This document shows positions 53,278-61,731 of a DNA stretch of 62,641 nt, one piece after another. The notes below the pieces were generated by a model, which did not search any database, was not told where the DNA came from, and was given only the letters and a program-made list of their open reading frames with translations. The stretch's first letter is position 1. Each line of letters opens with the position of its first letter. This DNA is from Herbidospora solisilvae (GTDB lineage: Bacteria > Actinomycetota > Actinomycetes > Streptosporangiales > Streptosporangiaceae), in NCBI RefSeq assembly GCF_009901565.1, contig NZ_WXEW01000016.1, positions 1 to 62,641 on the forward strand. The letters are read 5' to 3'. Position numbers and translations under genes: made by a program.

Positions 53278-55503
53278 ATGTCGGCATTCGCCGGGCCAGG
53301 CCCGCACCACGCCTCCTCCGGGGCTGCACCAGCCCTGGACGTCGGCGGCGTGCAGGACGTCACTGGTTCCACCGTCGGACGGGACGTCATTCAGATCGGT
53401 TCCGCCAGGGACGTTGTGATCGGCGACCATCACCATCACCATCAGCATCAGCTGGCGCGTGCACCGTTGCCGGACGCCGCCACGCTCGAGGCGCCCGCAG
53501 GACTTGCCGGGCTGCCCCGCCCTCCGGCGGCGGTATTCGTCGGCCGCGAGCGTGTCCTGGCCCAGGCGCGCAAGGCGTTGAAAGCCCCGTCCTCGGCTGG
53601 GGCGGTGATCACGCAGGCGGCTGTGCACGGTCTGGGCGGGATCGGCAAAAGCGAGCTGGCGTTGCAGTACGCCGCCGCCCATCGAGATGACTACCGGCTG
53701 GTGTGGTGGATCGAGGCCGACACCCCCGCCCAAATGGAACACTCCCTGGCCGGGCTGGCGCGGGCGTTGTGCGCGGGCACCCATTCGGTCGCGGCCGCTC
53801 AGGCGAGCGTGGAGGAAGCGGCCGGGTGGGCGATGGCATGGCTAGCCGGCCACACCGGCTGGCTGCTCATCTTCGACAACCTCGAACGGCTGGAGGACGT
53901 GCGCCCGTTTCTTGGCCGGTTGTCCGGCGGGCCCGCAACGCGCGGGGCGCATCGGGGCCATGTGCTGATCACCACCCGCCGCGCGCTGGGATGGCCGGCG
54001 CTGGGCTGCGCCGCGATCGATCTGGACGTGCTGAGCCCGCAGGCGGCCGTCACCGTCCTGGCCGGCCTGATCGGTCCGGGCGCCTCTCCTGAAGATGACG
54101 ATGTGGCGGGGCTGGCCGCTGATCTGGGGTGTTTGCCGCTGGCGTTGACACAGGCCGGAGCGTTCATCGCCGCCACGCCGGGGATGAGCGTGGCCGGCTA
54201 CCGCGCCCTGCTGCGCCAGGACCCGCAGGAGGTGTACGCGGCCGCGGCTCCCGGCAGCGACGCCGAACGCGTCATCGCCAAGATCTGGACCATCACCCGC
54301 GACCACATCGCCGCCGCCAACCCGCTGGCACCCCGGCTGCTGGCGTTGCTTTCCTGCTACGCCCCCGACCACCTGCCCATCGACGTCCTGCACCACCTGC
54401 CCGGCGCCAGCCGGCTGCAGATCGGCACCGCCTTGGGGGTGCTGGCCTCATACAGCATGATCACCATCAGCTCCGATAACGGCACCGACCGCGGCGCGGT
54501 CAGCGTCCACCGCCTGGTCCAGGCCGTCACCTGGGCTGGCCTGCCCGGCGATCAACGCCATGCGGTCAGCGAGCAGGCTGCCGATCTGCTGGAAGCCGCC
54601 CTGCCGGACGACCCTGATCGGATCGGGAACTGGCCGCTGTTCGGGCGGCTGCTGTCGCACGCCCGCCGCGCGCTGGCTCCGGATTCGCCGGGCATGCTCA
54701 AGATCATCGAATATCTGCAGGCCGTCGGCGACCGCGCCACCGCCAAGATCCTGCAGCACCAGCTGTATGAGACCCTGCGTGACACGCTGGGGCGAGAGGA
54801 CCGGCACACGCTGACCGCCCAGGCCAACCTCGCCAGCCTCACCGGGGAGACGGGCGATGCGATCGCGGCGCGCGATCAGTTCGCCGCCCTGCTGCCCGTG
54901 GTGGAGCGCGTCTTAGGGGCCGATCATCTCGGCGCGCTGACCTGCCGGTCCAACCTCGCCCGCTGGACAGGCGCCACCGGTGATCTGGCCGGAGCCCGGC
55001 ATCAGTACCTGACAGCGGTGCCGCTGTTCGAGCACGCCCTGGGGGCCGAGCATCCCGACACATTGATCGTGCGGGCGGGGCTCGCCGCCTGGACAGGAGT
55101 GATGGGGGAATCGGTAGCGGCACGGGATCAGATGACGGCGCTGCTGCCGCTGATGACGCGGGTCTTCGGCGCCGAGCATCCGCACACCCTCGACGCCCAC
55201 GCCCACCTCGCCCGCTGGACAGGCGAATCGGGATACACCGTCCAAGCGCGGGACCAGTTCGCCGCTCTGCTGCCTATCCGGGAACGAGTTCAAGGCCCTG
55301 AGCACCCCGACACGTTGAGCACCCGGGCCGACCTGGCCCGTTGGACCGGGCGAGCGGGAAGCCCGGTCAGGGCACGGGACCTGTACGCCGCACTGCTGCC
55401 CATCCGCAAGCAGCTGCTGGGGGCCAAGCACCCCGACACCTTGGCCACCAAAGCCGAACTCACCTACTGGCGCCGAATGGCGAAGGGATATCCATCTCAG
55501 TGA
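53278..55503 (+). CDS. NB-ARC STAND ATPase with TPR repeats (NLR-like), copy 2
   Basis: 741 residues, paralogue of the gene at 40.3 kb. The N-terminal tail carries a beta-prone motif (GSTVGRDVIQIGSARDVVIG, about residues 30-49) followed by a His-rich run (DHHHHHQHQ). The NB-ARC core has Walker A GLGGIGKSELALQY near 117, Walker B WLLIFDN near 195, then LITTRR and LPLALTQAG. About six TPR units (HPDTLxxRAxLAxWTGxxG) fill residues 500-730. GGGAGAG lies 6 bp before the start (ATG 53278 or GTG 53275). It converges on NLR copy 3 and ends 80 bp before a TTTCA/TGAAA hairpin. A defence or cell-death switch is inferred from the family, not shown. Confidence 0.87.
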   Translation: MSAFAGPGPHHASSGAAPALDVGGVQDVTGSTVGRDVIQIGSARDVVIGDHHHHHQHQLARAPLPDAATLEAPAGLAGLPRPPAAVFVGRERVLAQARKALKAPSSAGAVITQAAVHGLGGIGKSELALQYAAAHRDDYRLVWWIEADTPAQMEHSLAGLARALCAGTHSVAAAQASVEEAAGWAMAWLAGHTGWLLIFDNLERLEDVRPFLGRLSGGPATRGAHRGHVLITTRRALGWPALGCAAIDLDVLSPQAAVTVLAGLIGPGASPEDDDVAGLAADLGCLPLALTQAGAFIAATPGMSVAGYRALLRQDPQEVYAAAAPGSDAERVIAKIWTITRDHIAAANPLAPRLLALLSCYAPDHLPIDVLHHLPGASRLQIGTALGVLASYSMITISSDNGTDRGAVSVHRLVQAVTWAGLPGDQRHAVSEQAADLLEAALPDDPDRIGNWPLFGRLLSHARRALAPDSPGMLKIIEYLQAVGDRATAKILQHQLYETLRDTLGREDRHTLTAQANLASLTGETGDAIAARDQFAALLPVVERVLGADHLGALTCRSNLARWTGATGDLAGARHQYLTAVPLFEHALGAEHPDTLIVRAGLAAWTGVMGESVAARDQMTALLPLMTRVFGAEHPHTLDAHAHLARWTGESGYTVQARDQFAALLPIRERVQGPEHPDTLSTRADLARWTGRAGSPVRARDLYAALLPIRKQLLGAKHPDTLATKAELTYWRRMAKGYPSQ

Positions 55504-55582
55504 GAGGCCATCGCTTCCATGCCAGCAGCACTCCCTCTGCAGACCCAGCACATGTCTCAGACGTCCTGGCGTGTCCGGGCGG

Positions 55583-55616
55583 GCTGTTTCAAAAGCGGTC
55601 GTCTATGAAACACAGC
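55583..55616. repeat. TGTTTCA/TGAAACA hairpin, copy 1
   Basis: An imperfect palindrome (GCTGTTTCA, 15-nt centre, TATGAAACACAGC) between convergent NLR copies 2 and 3; it includes the TAG stop of copy 3. It is related to the hairpins at 58356, 58417 and 61701. It may act as a bidirectional terminator, or it may be a small mobile repeat. Confidence 0.65.
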
Positions 55617-58191
55617 TATCCGCTGGTCCTGTTTCAATCGCTAGAGAGCTGACATCGGTTCGTTGGCCGGCGGCCAGCATGTTGCCCCGCACAAGCTTTG
55701 TTATTGGGTGGCCTGTGCCTAGGACGCGTTCGCAGTCGGCCAGGGTCTGCTCGTACAGCGGGATGGCCCGGCCCAAATCCCCCGCCTTCTGGTAGGCGCT
55801 GGCGAGGTTGTTGCGGGATTGCAGGGTGTCGGAGTGATCGCCGCCCAGCACTCGTTCTCGATCGGCCAGGTTCTGTTCCAATAGGGGGATGGCCTGGCCT
55901 AGATCCCCCGCCGCGTAGTAGGCGATAGCGAGGTTGTTGCGGAAGGCCAGCGTTTTGGGGTGGTCACCGCCCTGCACCCGCTCGTAGTCGGCCAGGATCT
56001 GCTCGTGCAGCGGGATGGCCCGGCCCAGATCCCCCGCCGCCTCATATGCGTAAGCGAGGTTGTTGCGGGAGATCAGCGTGTCGGGGTGGTCGCGGCCCAG
56101 CACCCGCTCCCGCTCGCCCAAGGTCTGCTCCAACAGTGGAATGGCCCTGCCCAGATCTCCCGCCACCCGGTAGGCGTAGGCGAGGTCGCCTCGGGAGGCC
56201 AGAGTGTCGGGATGGTCTGTTCCTAGGACGCGTTCGCAGTCGGCCAGGGTCTGCTCGTACAGCGGGATGGCCCGGCCCAAATCCCCCGCCTTCCGGTAGG
56301 CGCCGGCGAGGTTGTTGCGGGATTGCAGGGTGTCGGAGTGATCGCCGCCCAGCACCCGTTCCCGATCGGCCAGGTTCTGTTCCAACAGGGGGATGGCCCG
56401 GCCCAGATCCCCCGCCTCCTGGTAGGCGCCTGCGAGGTTGTTACGGGAGGTCAAAGTGTCGGGGTGGTCCCCACCCAGCAGCCGCTCTCGATCGGCCAGC
56501 GTCTGCTCATGCAGGGGGATGGCCTGGCCCGGGTCTCCCGCCTCCTGGTAGGCGTAGGCGAGGTTGTTGCGAGAGGTCAGGGTGTGGTGGTGGTCTCCGC
56601 CCAGCAGCCGTTCACAGTTGGCCAGGTTCTGTTCGTGCAGGGAGATGGCCTGGCCCAGGTCTCCCGCCTTCTGGTAGGCGCTGGCGAGGTTGTTGCGGGA
56701 AGCCAAGGTGGAAGGGTGGTCACCGCCCAGCATTTGCCCGTAGTCGGCCAGGGTCTGCTCGAGCAAGGGGATGGCGCGGACCAGGTCAGCTAGGTTGCTG
56801 AGGTATTTCCCGCACCAAAAACGCAAAAGGAGCAGGCGTTCGGATAGACCACCGAGGGTGGCGCCCAGAGCGTGGAGGGCTGCAGTCTGTTCGACCAGCA
56901 TGTCAACGGCGGGGCGGGCGGCCCAGGTGGCCGCGCCGTCGGGGATGTGGGCATTGAAGCGGTGCAGCAAATTCACAGCGCTGTTTAGTACCTGGGACAG
57001 GCCACTGCCACCGTCACCGCTGTTGTCGGCTGGGGCGGTGTGGTGGGCGCGTTCGCGCAGGACGCGGCTGGTGAGGCGATGCATGAGTACCGCGGTGCCG
57101 TCTTCGCTGAAGCTGATCAACGAGGTGTCGGCCAGATCCGCCAGCAGTTGGTCGAGCTCTTCGGTTGTGGCTGGGTCGAGGTCGGGGTCGGTGGTGCCGT
57201 ACAGGATCGCGCGAGGGACGCCGGCCTCCGCCAGCACCGCCAGCAAGTCCAGCATGCCCTTCGCGTTGGGGATGGTCTGTTCGGCCTGGTCGATGGACAG
57301 CAGGATCGCTTGGGCTGTTCCGGCGGGGTATCCACCCGCAGCGTGCGACAGGTACTTGCTCAGGGGGTAGTCGCGCAGCAGGGTGAGGTAGCCAGGGTAA
57401 GTGAGCCTGCGCCGATGGATGTAGGCGCCGGCCTGCCCGACTGCCAGCGGCAGATGCCCGAGTTCCGCGGCAACCTGGTCAGCGCCCGATGTGGTGATAC
57501 CAGTGCGCTGGTGCAGCAACGCTACCGACTGCTCAGGAGGGAAGACGCCGACGTCGATGGCGGGGAAGAGGGAGTGGAAGGCTCGGTTGCGGGTGGTGAT
57601 GAGGATCTGGACTGAGCCGGTGGCCGGACACCACGGCCGGACATCATCCACGGTTGTGGCGTTGTCGAACACCAGCAGGCCCCGCTGGTCGGTGGCGGCC
57701 AGCCAGTGGCGCGCCTTGAGCGCGGCGGTCTGCGCGTCATCATCGGGTTCGTGCAGATTCAGGCGGCGGGCCAGCCCCGCCAGCCCGGTCAGGATTTGAT
57801 CCGGCTGCTGAGCGTTGATCCACACGACCAGCGGCCAGCCATCCCGCTGACACGCCCACGCGTAGGAAGCGGCCAGCAAGCTCTTCCCCACCCCCGGCGT
57901 GCCGGTCACCGCGTCGATGACCGCCGCCCCCTCCTCACCGACCTTCGCCTTCAACTCATCTAGGAGTTCCGGCCGGGGTTGGAAGGCCAGCGGACGCTGC
58001 GGAATGTCTCCCTCCACAATCTGACCAACTGGGGGGGCAGGTGGCGGGAGGTGGAGATGGTTCACCGTTTTGTTGACGGTCAGATCACGGCCAGCCTGAT
58101 TGATCACGCCGTGATCGAAGACGGTGGCCTCCAATTGGATTGACCCACCGGTGTCCTGTCCTGGTTCCTGACCGGAACCAATTCCCTCCAT
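55603..58191 (-). CDS. NB-ARC STAND ATPase with kinesin-light-chain-type TPRs (NLR-like), copy 3
   Basis: 862 residues. The N-terminal tail has a motif DHGVINQAGRDLTVNKTVNH (about 26-45) before a Pro-rich linker. NB-ARC: Walker A GTPGVGKS at 97-104, Walker B GLLVFDN at 171-177, VQILITTRNR, and LPLAVGQAGAYI. The C-terminal half has eight 42-residue TPRs of the type SRNNLAxAYxxAGDLGRAIP. The start at 58191 is preferred to GTG 58218 because the leader and first codons match those of the membrane-protein gene at 61531. That suggests this copy lost an upstream effector gene and took over its start. It is a close paralogue of copy 4. Confidence 0.88.
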   Translation of the reverse strand: MEGIGSGQEPGQDTGGSIQLEATVFDHGVINQAGRDLTVNKTVNHLHLPPPAPPVGQIVEGDIPQRPLAFQPRPELLDELKAKVGEEGAAVIDAVTGTPGVGKSLLAASYAWACQRDGWPLVVWINAQQPDQILTGLAGLARRLNLHEPDDDAQTAALKARHWLAATDQRGLLVFDNATTVDDVRPWCPATGSVQILITTRNRAFHSLFPAIDVGVFPPEQSVALLHQRTGITTSGADQVAAELGHLPLAVGQAGAYIHRRRLTYPGYLTLLRDYPLSKYLSHAAGGYPAGTAQAILLSIDQAEQTIPNAKGMLDLLAVLAEAGVPRAILYGTTDPDLDPATTEELDQLLADLADTSLISFSEDGTAVLMHRLTSRVLRERAHHTAPADNSGDGGSGLSQVLNSAVNLLHRFNAHIPDGAATWAARPAVDMLVEQTAALHALGATLGGLSERLLLLRFWCGKYLSNLADLVRAIPLLEQTLADYGQMLGGDHPSTLASRNNLASAYQKAGDLGQAISLHEQNLANCERLLGGDHHHTLTSRNNLAYAYQEAGDPGQAIPLHEQTLADRERLLGGDHPDTLTSRNNLAGAYQEAGDLGRAIPLLEQNLADRERVLGGDHSDTLQSRNNLAGAYRKAGDLGRAIPLYEQTLADCERVLGTDHPDTLASRGDLAYAYRVAGDLGRAIPLLEQTLGERERVLGRDHPDTLISRNNLAYAYEAAGDLGRAIPLHEQILADYERVQGGDHPKTLAFRNNLAIAYYAAGDLGQAIPLLEQNLADRERVLGGDHSDTLQSRNNLASAYQKAGDLGRAIPLYEQTLADCERVLGTGHPITKLVRGNMLAAGQRTDVSSLAIETGPADSCVS

Positions 58192-58212
58192 AGCGTCATC
58201 ATCACCACAAAC
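58192..58212 (-). promoter_or_regulatory. Leader shared with the operon at 61.5 kb
   Basis: The minus-strand leader GTTTGTGGTGATGATGACGCT directly before the ATG of NLR copy 3 differs at only one position from 61532-61552 before the two-TM gene. GGTGAT may act as the ribosome-binding site. The conservation beyond coding needs suggests a duplicated translation-start region. Confidence 0.6.
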
Positions 58213-58355
58213 CCGCACTCCGGCCTTCCGGAACGCGCCAACCAGACGATCTCAATCTCGTACCGACCACCAGACGGCCCCCCACACTATGAAGAGGTCA
58301 GCGGAAGCGAGCAGTGCTCAATGATCTCGGCTCGGCGCTGCTGAGCCTCGATTTT

Positions 58356-58388
58356 GCTGTTTCATAGGCATCCGCCTAAGAAACAGGC
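58356..58388. repeat. TGTTTCA/TGAAACA hairpin, copy 2
   Basis: Arms CTGTTTCATAGGC and GCCTAAGAAACAG pair with one mismatch around a 4-nt loop. It lies 85 bp downstream of the NLR copy 4 stop and before the copy 3 leader, so it would terminate copy 4 transcription. Confidence 0.7.
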
Positions 58389-58416
58389 GATAGCTCTCCT
58401 GCTTCCCGTGCCGGCC

Positions 58417-58450
58417 GCTGTGTCGCACAGACGGTCGCTTGTGAAACGCA
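58417..58450. repeat. TGTTTCA/TGAAACA hairpin, degenerate copy 3
   Basis: GCTGTGTCGCACAGACGGTC followed by GCTTGTGAAACGCA aligns along its length with the copies at 55583 and 61701, but the arms have diverged. It starts 23 bp after the NLR copy 4 stop. Confidence 0.5.
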
Positions 58451-58472
58451 TCGACGATCGCACTGTGGGCCG

Positions 58473-61157
58473 CTAAACAGAGTCGGTGTCCACTTGCTGC
58501 CGAGCGGCCAGAAGGTTGCTGCGTACGATCTTGGTGGTTGGGTGGTCGGTTCCTAGGACGCGTTCGCAGTTGGCCAGGGTCTGCTCATACAGCGGGACGG
58601 CCCGTCCTAGATCGCCCGCCGCCTGGTAGCTGTGAGCGAGGTTGTTACGGGACTGCAGGGTGTGGGGGTGATCGCCGCCCAACACTCGCTCAAAAGCGGC
58701 CAGAGTCCGCTCATTGAGCGGGATGGCCCGGTCTAGAGCCCTCACTGATTGGTAGGCGCTGGCGAGGTTGTTGCGGGACTGCAGGGTGTCGGGATGGTCC
58801 CGGCCCAGCACCCGCTCCCGGTCGGCCAGGTTCTGTTCGAACAGCGGGATGGCCCGGCCCGCATCACCGGCCGAGTGGTATGCCGTGGCGAGGTTGTTGC
58901 GGGAGGTCAAGGTATTGGGGTGGTCGCCGCCCAGCACTCGTTCCCGGTCGGCCAAGGTCTGTTCGAACAGCGGAATGGCTCGGCCTAGAACCCCCGCGTC
59001 CTGGTAGGCGCCGGCGAGATTGTTGCTGGAGGTCAAGGTGTCGGGGTGCTCGCCGCCCAGCGTTCTTTGCCGGTCGGTCAGAATCTGCCGCAGCAGCGGG
59101 ATAGCCCGCGCCACATCCCCAGCTGACTGGTAGGCGGAGGCGAGGTTGTTGCGAGAGAGCAGGGTGTCAGGGTGATCGCCGCCCAGCACCCGCTCCCGAT
59201 CGGCCAGGTTCTGCTCGAACAGCGGAATGGCACGGCCTAGTTCCCCTGCCGTGTAGTGGACGAGAACCAGGTTGTTGCGGGATTGCAGGGTGTCGGGATG
59301 GTCCCGGCCTAGCACCCGCTCCCGATCGGCCAGGTTCTGCTCGTGCAATGTGAGGGCCCGGCCCAGATCTCCCGCCTCGTGGTAGGCGTAGGCGAGGTTG
59401 TTGCGGGATCGCAGGGTGTCGGGATGGTCGCCGCCCAGCACCCGCACATGGTCGGCCAGACTCTGCTCGTGCAATGCGAGGGCCCGGCCCAAGTCCCCCG
59501 CCGTCTCGTAGGCGCTGGCGAGGTTGTTACGGGATTGCAGGATGTCGGGATGGTCGCCGTTGAGTACGCGTTCCCGATCGGCCAGCGTTGATTCCAATAT
59601 CGGGATGGCCCTGCCCAGGTCGCCGAGCGCGTGATAGGCGCACCCGAGGTTATTGCGAGAGGTCAGGGCGTGGGGATGGTCACCGCCCACCTCCCTCTCG
59701 TAGTCGGCCAGGTTCTGCTCGAGCAGGGAGATGGCACGGGCCGGGTCGGCCAGGTCCCTGAGATGTTGCCCACACCAAGCGCGTAAGGCGAGCAGACGTT
59801 CGCGAGGGACGCCGAATGCGGCGGCCCGTGTGTGGAGCGCGGTGGTCTGCTCGACCAGCATCTCGACCAGGGGACGTGCGGCCCAGATGGCAGCGTCGCC
59901 CGGAATGTGGGTGTTGAACTGATACAGAAGGTTGATGGCGCTGTCGAGCACCTGGCTCAGTCGGCCGCCGCTGCTGCCGCTGTCACCAACCGGCGTGGTT
60001 TGGTGGGCGCGTTCGAGGAGCACGCGGCTGGTGAGGCGGTGCATCAGCACCGTAGTGCCGTCCTCGCTGAAGCTGATCAGCGAGGTGTCGGCCAAGTCAG
60101 TCAGCACTCGGTCTATATCTTCGATCGCGACGGGGTCATGGTCGGTGGTGCCGTAGAGGATCGTCCGCGGGACGCCCGCCTCCGACAGCACCGCCAGCAG
60201 CTCCAGGATGTTTCGCGCGCCGGGGATGGTCTGCTCGGCCTGGTCGATCGACAGCAAGATGGCTTGGGCAGTTCCCGCCGGGTATCCGCCCGCGGCGTGC
60301 GGAAGGTGTTTGTCCAGCGGATAGTCACGCAAGAGAGCGAGGTAAGCGGGGTAGGTGAGGCGGCGGCGGTAGATGTAGGCGCTGGCCTGCCCGACCGCCA
60401 ATGGCAGATGACCCAGCTCGGTGGCGACCTCATCGGCTCCTGGAGTGGTGTCGCCGGTGCGCTGGTGCAACAGCGCCACCGACTGCTCGGGCGGGAAGAC
60501 ACCCACGTCGATGGCCGTGAACAGGGTGTGGAAGGCCCGGTTGCGGGTGGTGATGAGAATCTGCACCTCACCGGTGGCCGGACACCACGGCCGCACATCC
60601 TCCACAGCCGTGGCGTTGTCGAACACCAGCAAACCTCGCCGGTCGGCCGCGGCCAGCCAGTCGCGCGCCTTGAGCGCCGCCGTCCGTGCGTCGTCGTCGG
60701 GGTCGTGCAGGTTCAGGCGGCGGGCCAGGCCGGCTAGCCCGGTCAGGATCTGATCGGGGTGCTGGGCGTTGATCCACACGATCAGCGGCCAGCCGGCCTG
60801 CTGGCACGCCCACGCGTACGAGGCGGCTAGCAGGCTCTTCCCGACGCCTGGCGTGCCGGTCACCGCATCGATGACCGCTGCCCCCTCCTGGCGGACCTGC
60901 GCTTTCAACGCATCCAGCAGCCCGGGCCGCGATTGGAAGGCCGGCGGACGCTGCGGGATGTCCCCCTCCACGATCTGACCGGCCGGCGGAGCCGGTGGCG
61001 GGAGGTGGATGTTCATCGTGTTCACCGTCTTATGGACGGTCAGATCACCGCCAGCCTGATTGATCTCGCCATGGCCGGAGGCGGTGGCCTCCTGGTGAAT
61101 CGACTCACCAGGACCCTGACCCGGTTCTTCCTGACCGGGCGATGCCGGGCCGTTCAT
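58473..61157 (-). CDS. NB-ARC STAND ATPase with kinesin-light-chain-type TPRs (NLR-like), copy 4
   Basis: 894 residues. The N-terminal tail contains SGHGEINQAGGDLTVHKTVN (about 28-47), closely matching the C-terminal motif of the membrane protein encoded just upstream. NB-ARC: Walker A GTPGVGKSLLAASYA at 101-115, Walker B GLLVFDN near 175-181, VQILITTRNR, and LPLAVGQAS. Nine 42-residue TPRs (SRNNLAxAYxxAGDLGRAIP type) form the C-terminal sensor, one more than in copy 3. Its ATG overlaps the TGA of the membrane-protein gene, so translation is coupled; GTG 61160 is an alternative. Family knowledge suggests ligand-triggered oligomerisation. The matched motifs suggest that it then templates the membrane effector. 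Confidence 0.9.
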   Translation of the reverse strand: MNGPASPGQEEPGQGPGESIHQEATASGHGEINQAGGDLTVHKTVNTMNIHLPPPAPPAGQIVEGDIPQRPPAFQSRPGLLDALKAQVRQEGAAVIDAVTGTPGVGKSLLAASYAWACQQAGWPLIVWINAQHPDQILTGLAGLARRLNLHDPDDDARTAALKARDWLAAADRRGLLVFDNATAVEDVRPWCPATGEVQILITTRNRAFHTLFTAIDVGVFPPEQSVALLHQRTGDTTPGADEVATELGHLPLAVGQASAYIYRRRLTYPAYLALLRDYPLDKHLPHAAGGYPAGTAQAILLSIDQAEQTIPGARNILELLAVLSEAGVPRTILYGTTDHDPVAIEDIDRVLTDLADTSLISFSEDGTTVLMHRLTSRVLLERAHQTTPVGDSGSSGGRLSQVLDSAINLLYQFNTHIPGDAAIWAARPLVEMLVEQTTALHTRAAAFGVPRERLLALRAWCGQHLRDLADPARAISLLEQNLADYEREVGGDHPHALTSRNNLGCAYHALGDLGRAIPILESTLADRERVLNGDHPDILQSRNNLASAYETAGDLGRALALHEQSLADHVRVLGGDHPDTLRSRNNLAYAYHEAGDLGRALTLHEQNLADRERVLGRDHPDTLQSRNNLVLVHYTAGELGRAIPLFEQNLADRERVLGGDHPDTLLSRNNLASAYQSAGDVARAIPLLRQILTDRQRTLGGEHPDTLTSSNNLAGAYQDAGVLGRAIPLFEQTLADRERVLGGDHPNTLTSRNNLATAYHSAGDAGRAIPLFEQNLADRERVLGRDHPDTLQSRNNLASAYQSVRALDRAIPLNERTLAAFERVLGGDHPHTLQSRNNLAHSYQAAGDLGRAVPLYEQTLANCERVLGTDHPTTKIVRSNLLAARQQVDTDSV

Positions 61158-61531
61158 CACTCGTTGATGGTCTGGTCGCCGCCGGCCTGATACACCCGGC
61201 CCGACCCCGACGTCTTCGCGTTCATCTGCACATTGCGGGCACCATCGCCGGTGGAGACGATCCCGGTGTTGTCCCCGCTGACGGTGACCGAGCGTTCACC
61301 GGCGTCTTTGCCGCTGCTGCCGTCAGCGGCCGGCGCGGGCGGCGCGGGGCGGGTGAGCAGATATGCCACCCACGTCAGCACGGCCGACAACGCCACCGCG
61401 GCCAGGATCCCCCACCAGTTCCACTTCCCGTCGTTGAGGATCTGGTTGACCGCCACACCGACCCCGACCGGCAACACCGCCGACCCCGCCAGCAGCCACA
61501 CCCGGAGCGCACCGGAACCGTTTCCCGCCAT
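61157..61531 (-). CDS. Two-TM membrane protein with C-terminal amyloid-like signalling motif; putative NLR effector
   Basis: 124 residues. Hydrophobic helices at about 10-32 (VWLLAGSAVLPVGVGVAVNQ) and 39-60 (WWGILAAVALSAVLTWVAYL) are followed by a Pro/Ala linker. The cytosolic tail has two beta-prone Gly/Asn/Asp-rich segments: VSGDNTGIVSTGDGARNV (about 84-101) and SGSGRVYQAGGDQTI (108-122). The second segment matches the N-terminal motif of the overlapping NLR gene at nine of fifteen positions. Bacterial NLRs are known to be paired with effectors through shared amyloid motifs. Here the effector would be a membrane-perturbing hairpin. The family is otherwise unrecognised. The start at 61531 is shared with the copy 3 leader. 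Confidence 0.75.
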   Translation of the reverse strand: MAGNGSGALRVWLLAGSAVLPVGVGVAVNQILNDGKWNWWGILAAVALSAVLTWVAYLLTRPAPPAPAADGSSGKDAGERSVTVSGDNTGIVSTGDGARNVQMNAKTSGSGRVYQAGGDQTINE

Positions 61532-61552
61532 AGCGTCATCATCGCCACAAAC
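61532..61552 (-). promoter_or_regulatory. Conserved leader of the membrane-protein/NLR operon
   Basis: GTTTGTGGCGATGATGACGCT immediately precedes the ATG at 61531 and matches the NLR copy 3 leader except for one base; homology continues into the first codons (ATGG, then GGTTCCGGT). It is likely the translation-initiation region of the operon. The promoter should lie in 61553-61700, where no clear -10/-35 was identified. Confidence 0.55.
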
Positions 61553-61700
61553 CAGAGCCCCGTTTCACCGAACCCGCAAACGTCGCCGATCCGATCCCCA
61601 CCCGGCCGCTTCCACCGACCTCACGCCGCAAGCCGATCTATGGAAGCGAAGCGAGCGGAGTTCGGTTTCTCGGGGACCCCGTGGCGAGCTGTCGGCTCGG

Positions 61701-61731
61701 CTGTTTCATAGGCGTTCGCTTATGAAACACG
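61701..61731. repeat. TGTTTCA/TGAAACA hairpin, copy 4
   Basis: TGTTTCATAGGCG and CGCTTATGAAACA pair over 13 bp with one mismatch and a 2-nt loop. It starts immediately after the stop codon of the TPR gene on the minus strand. It is the most symmetric member of the family and probably a terminator, or the fused ends of a miniature mobile element. Confidence 0.75.
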
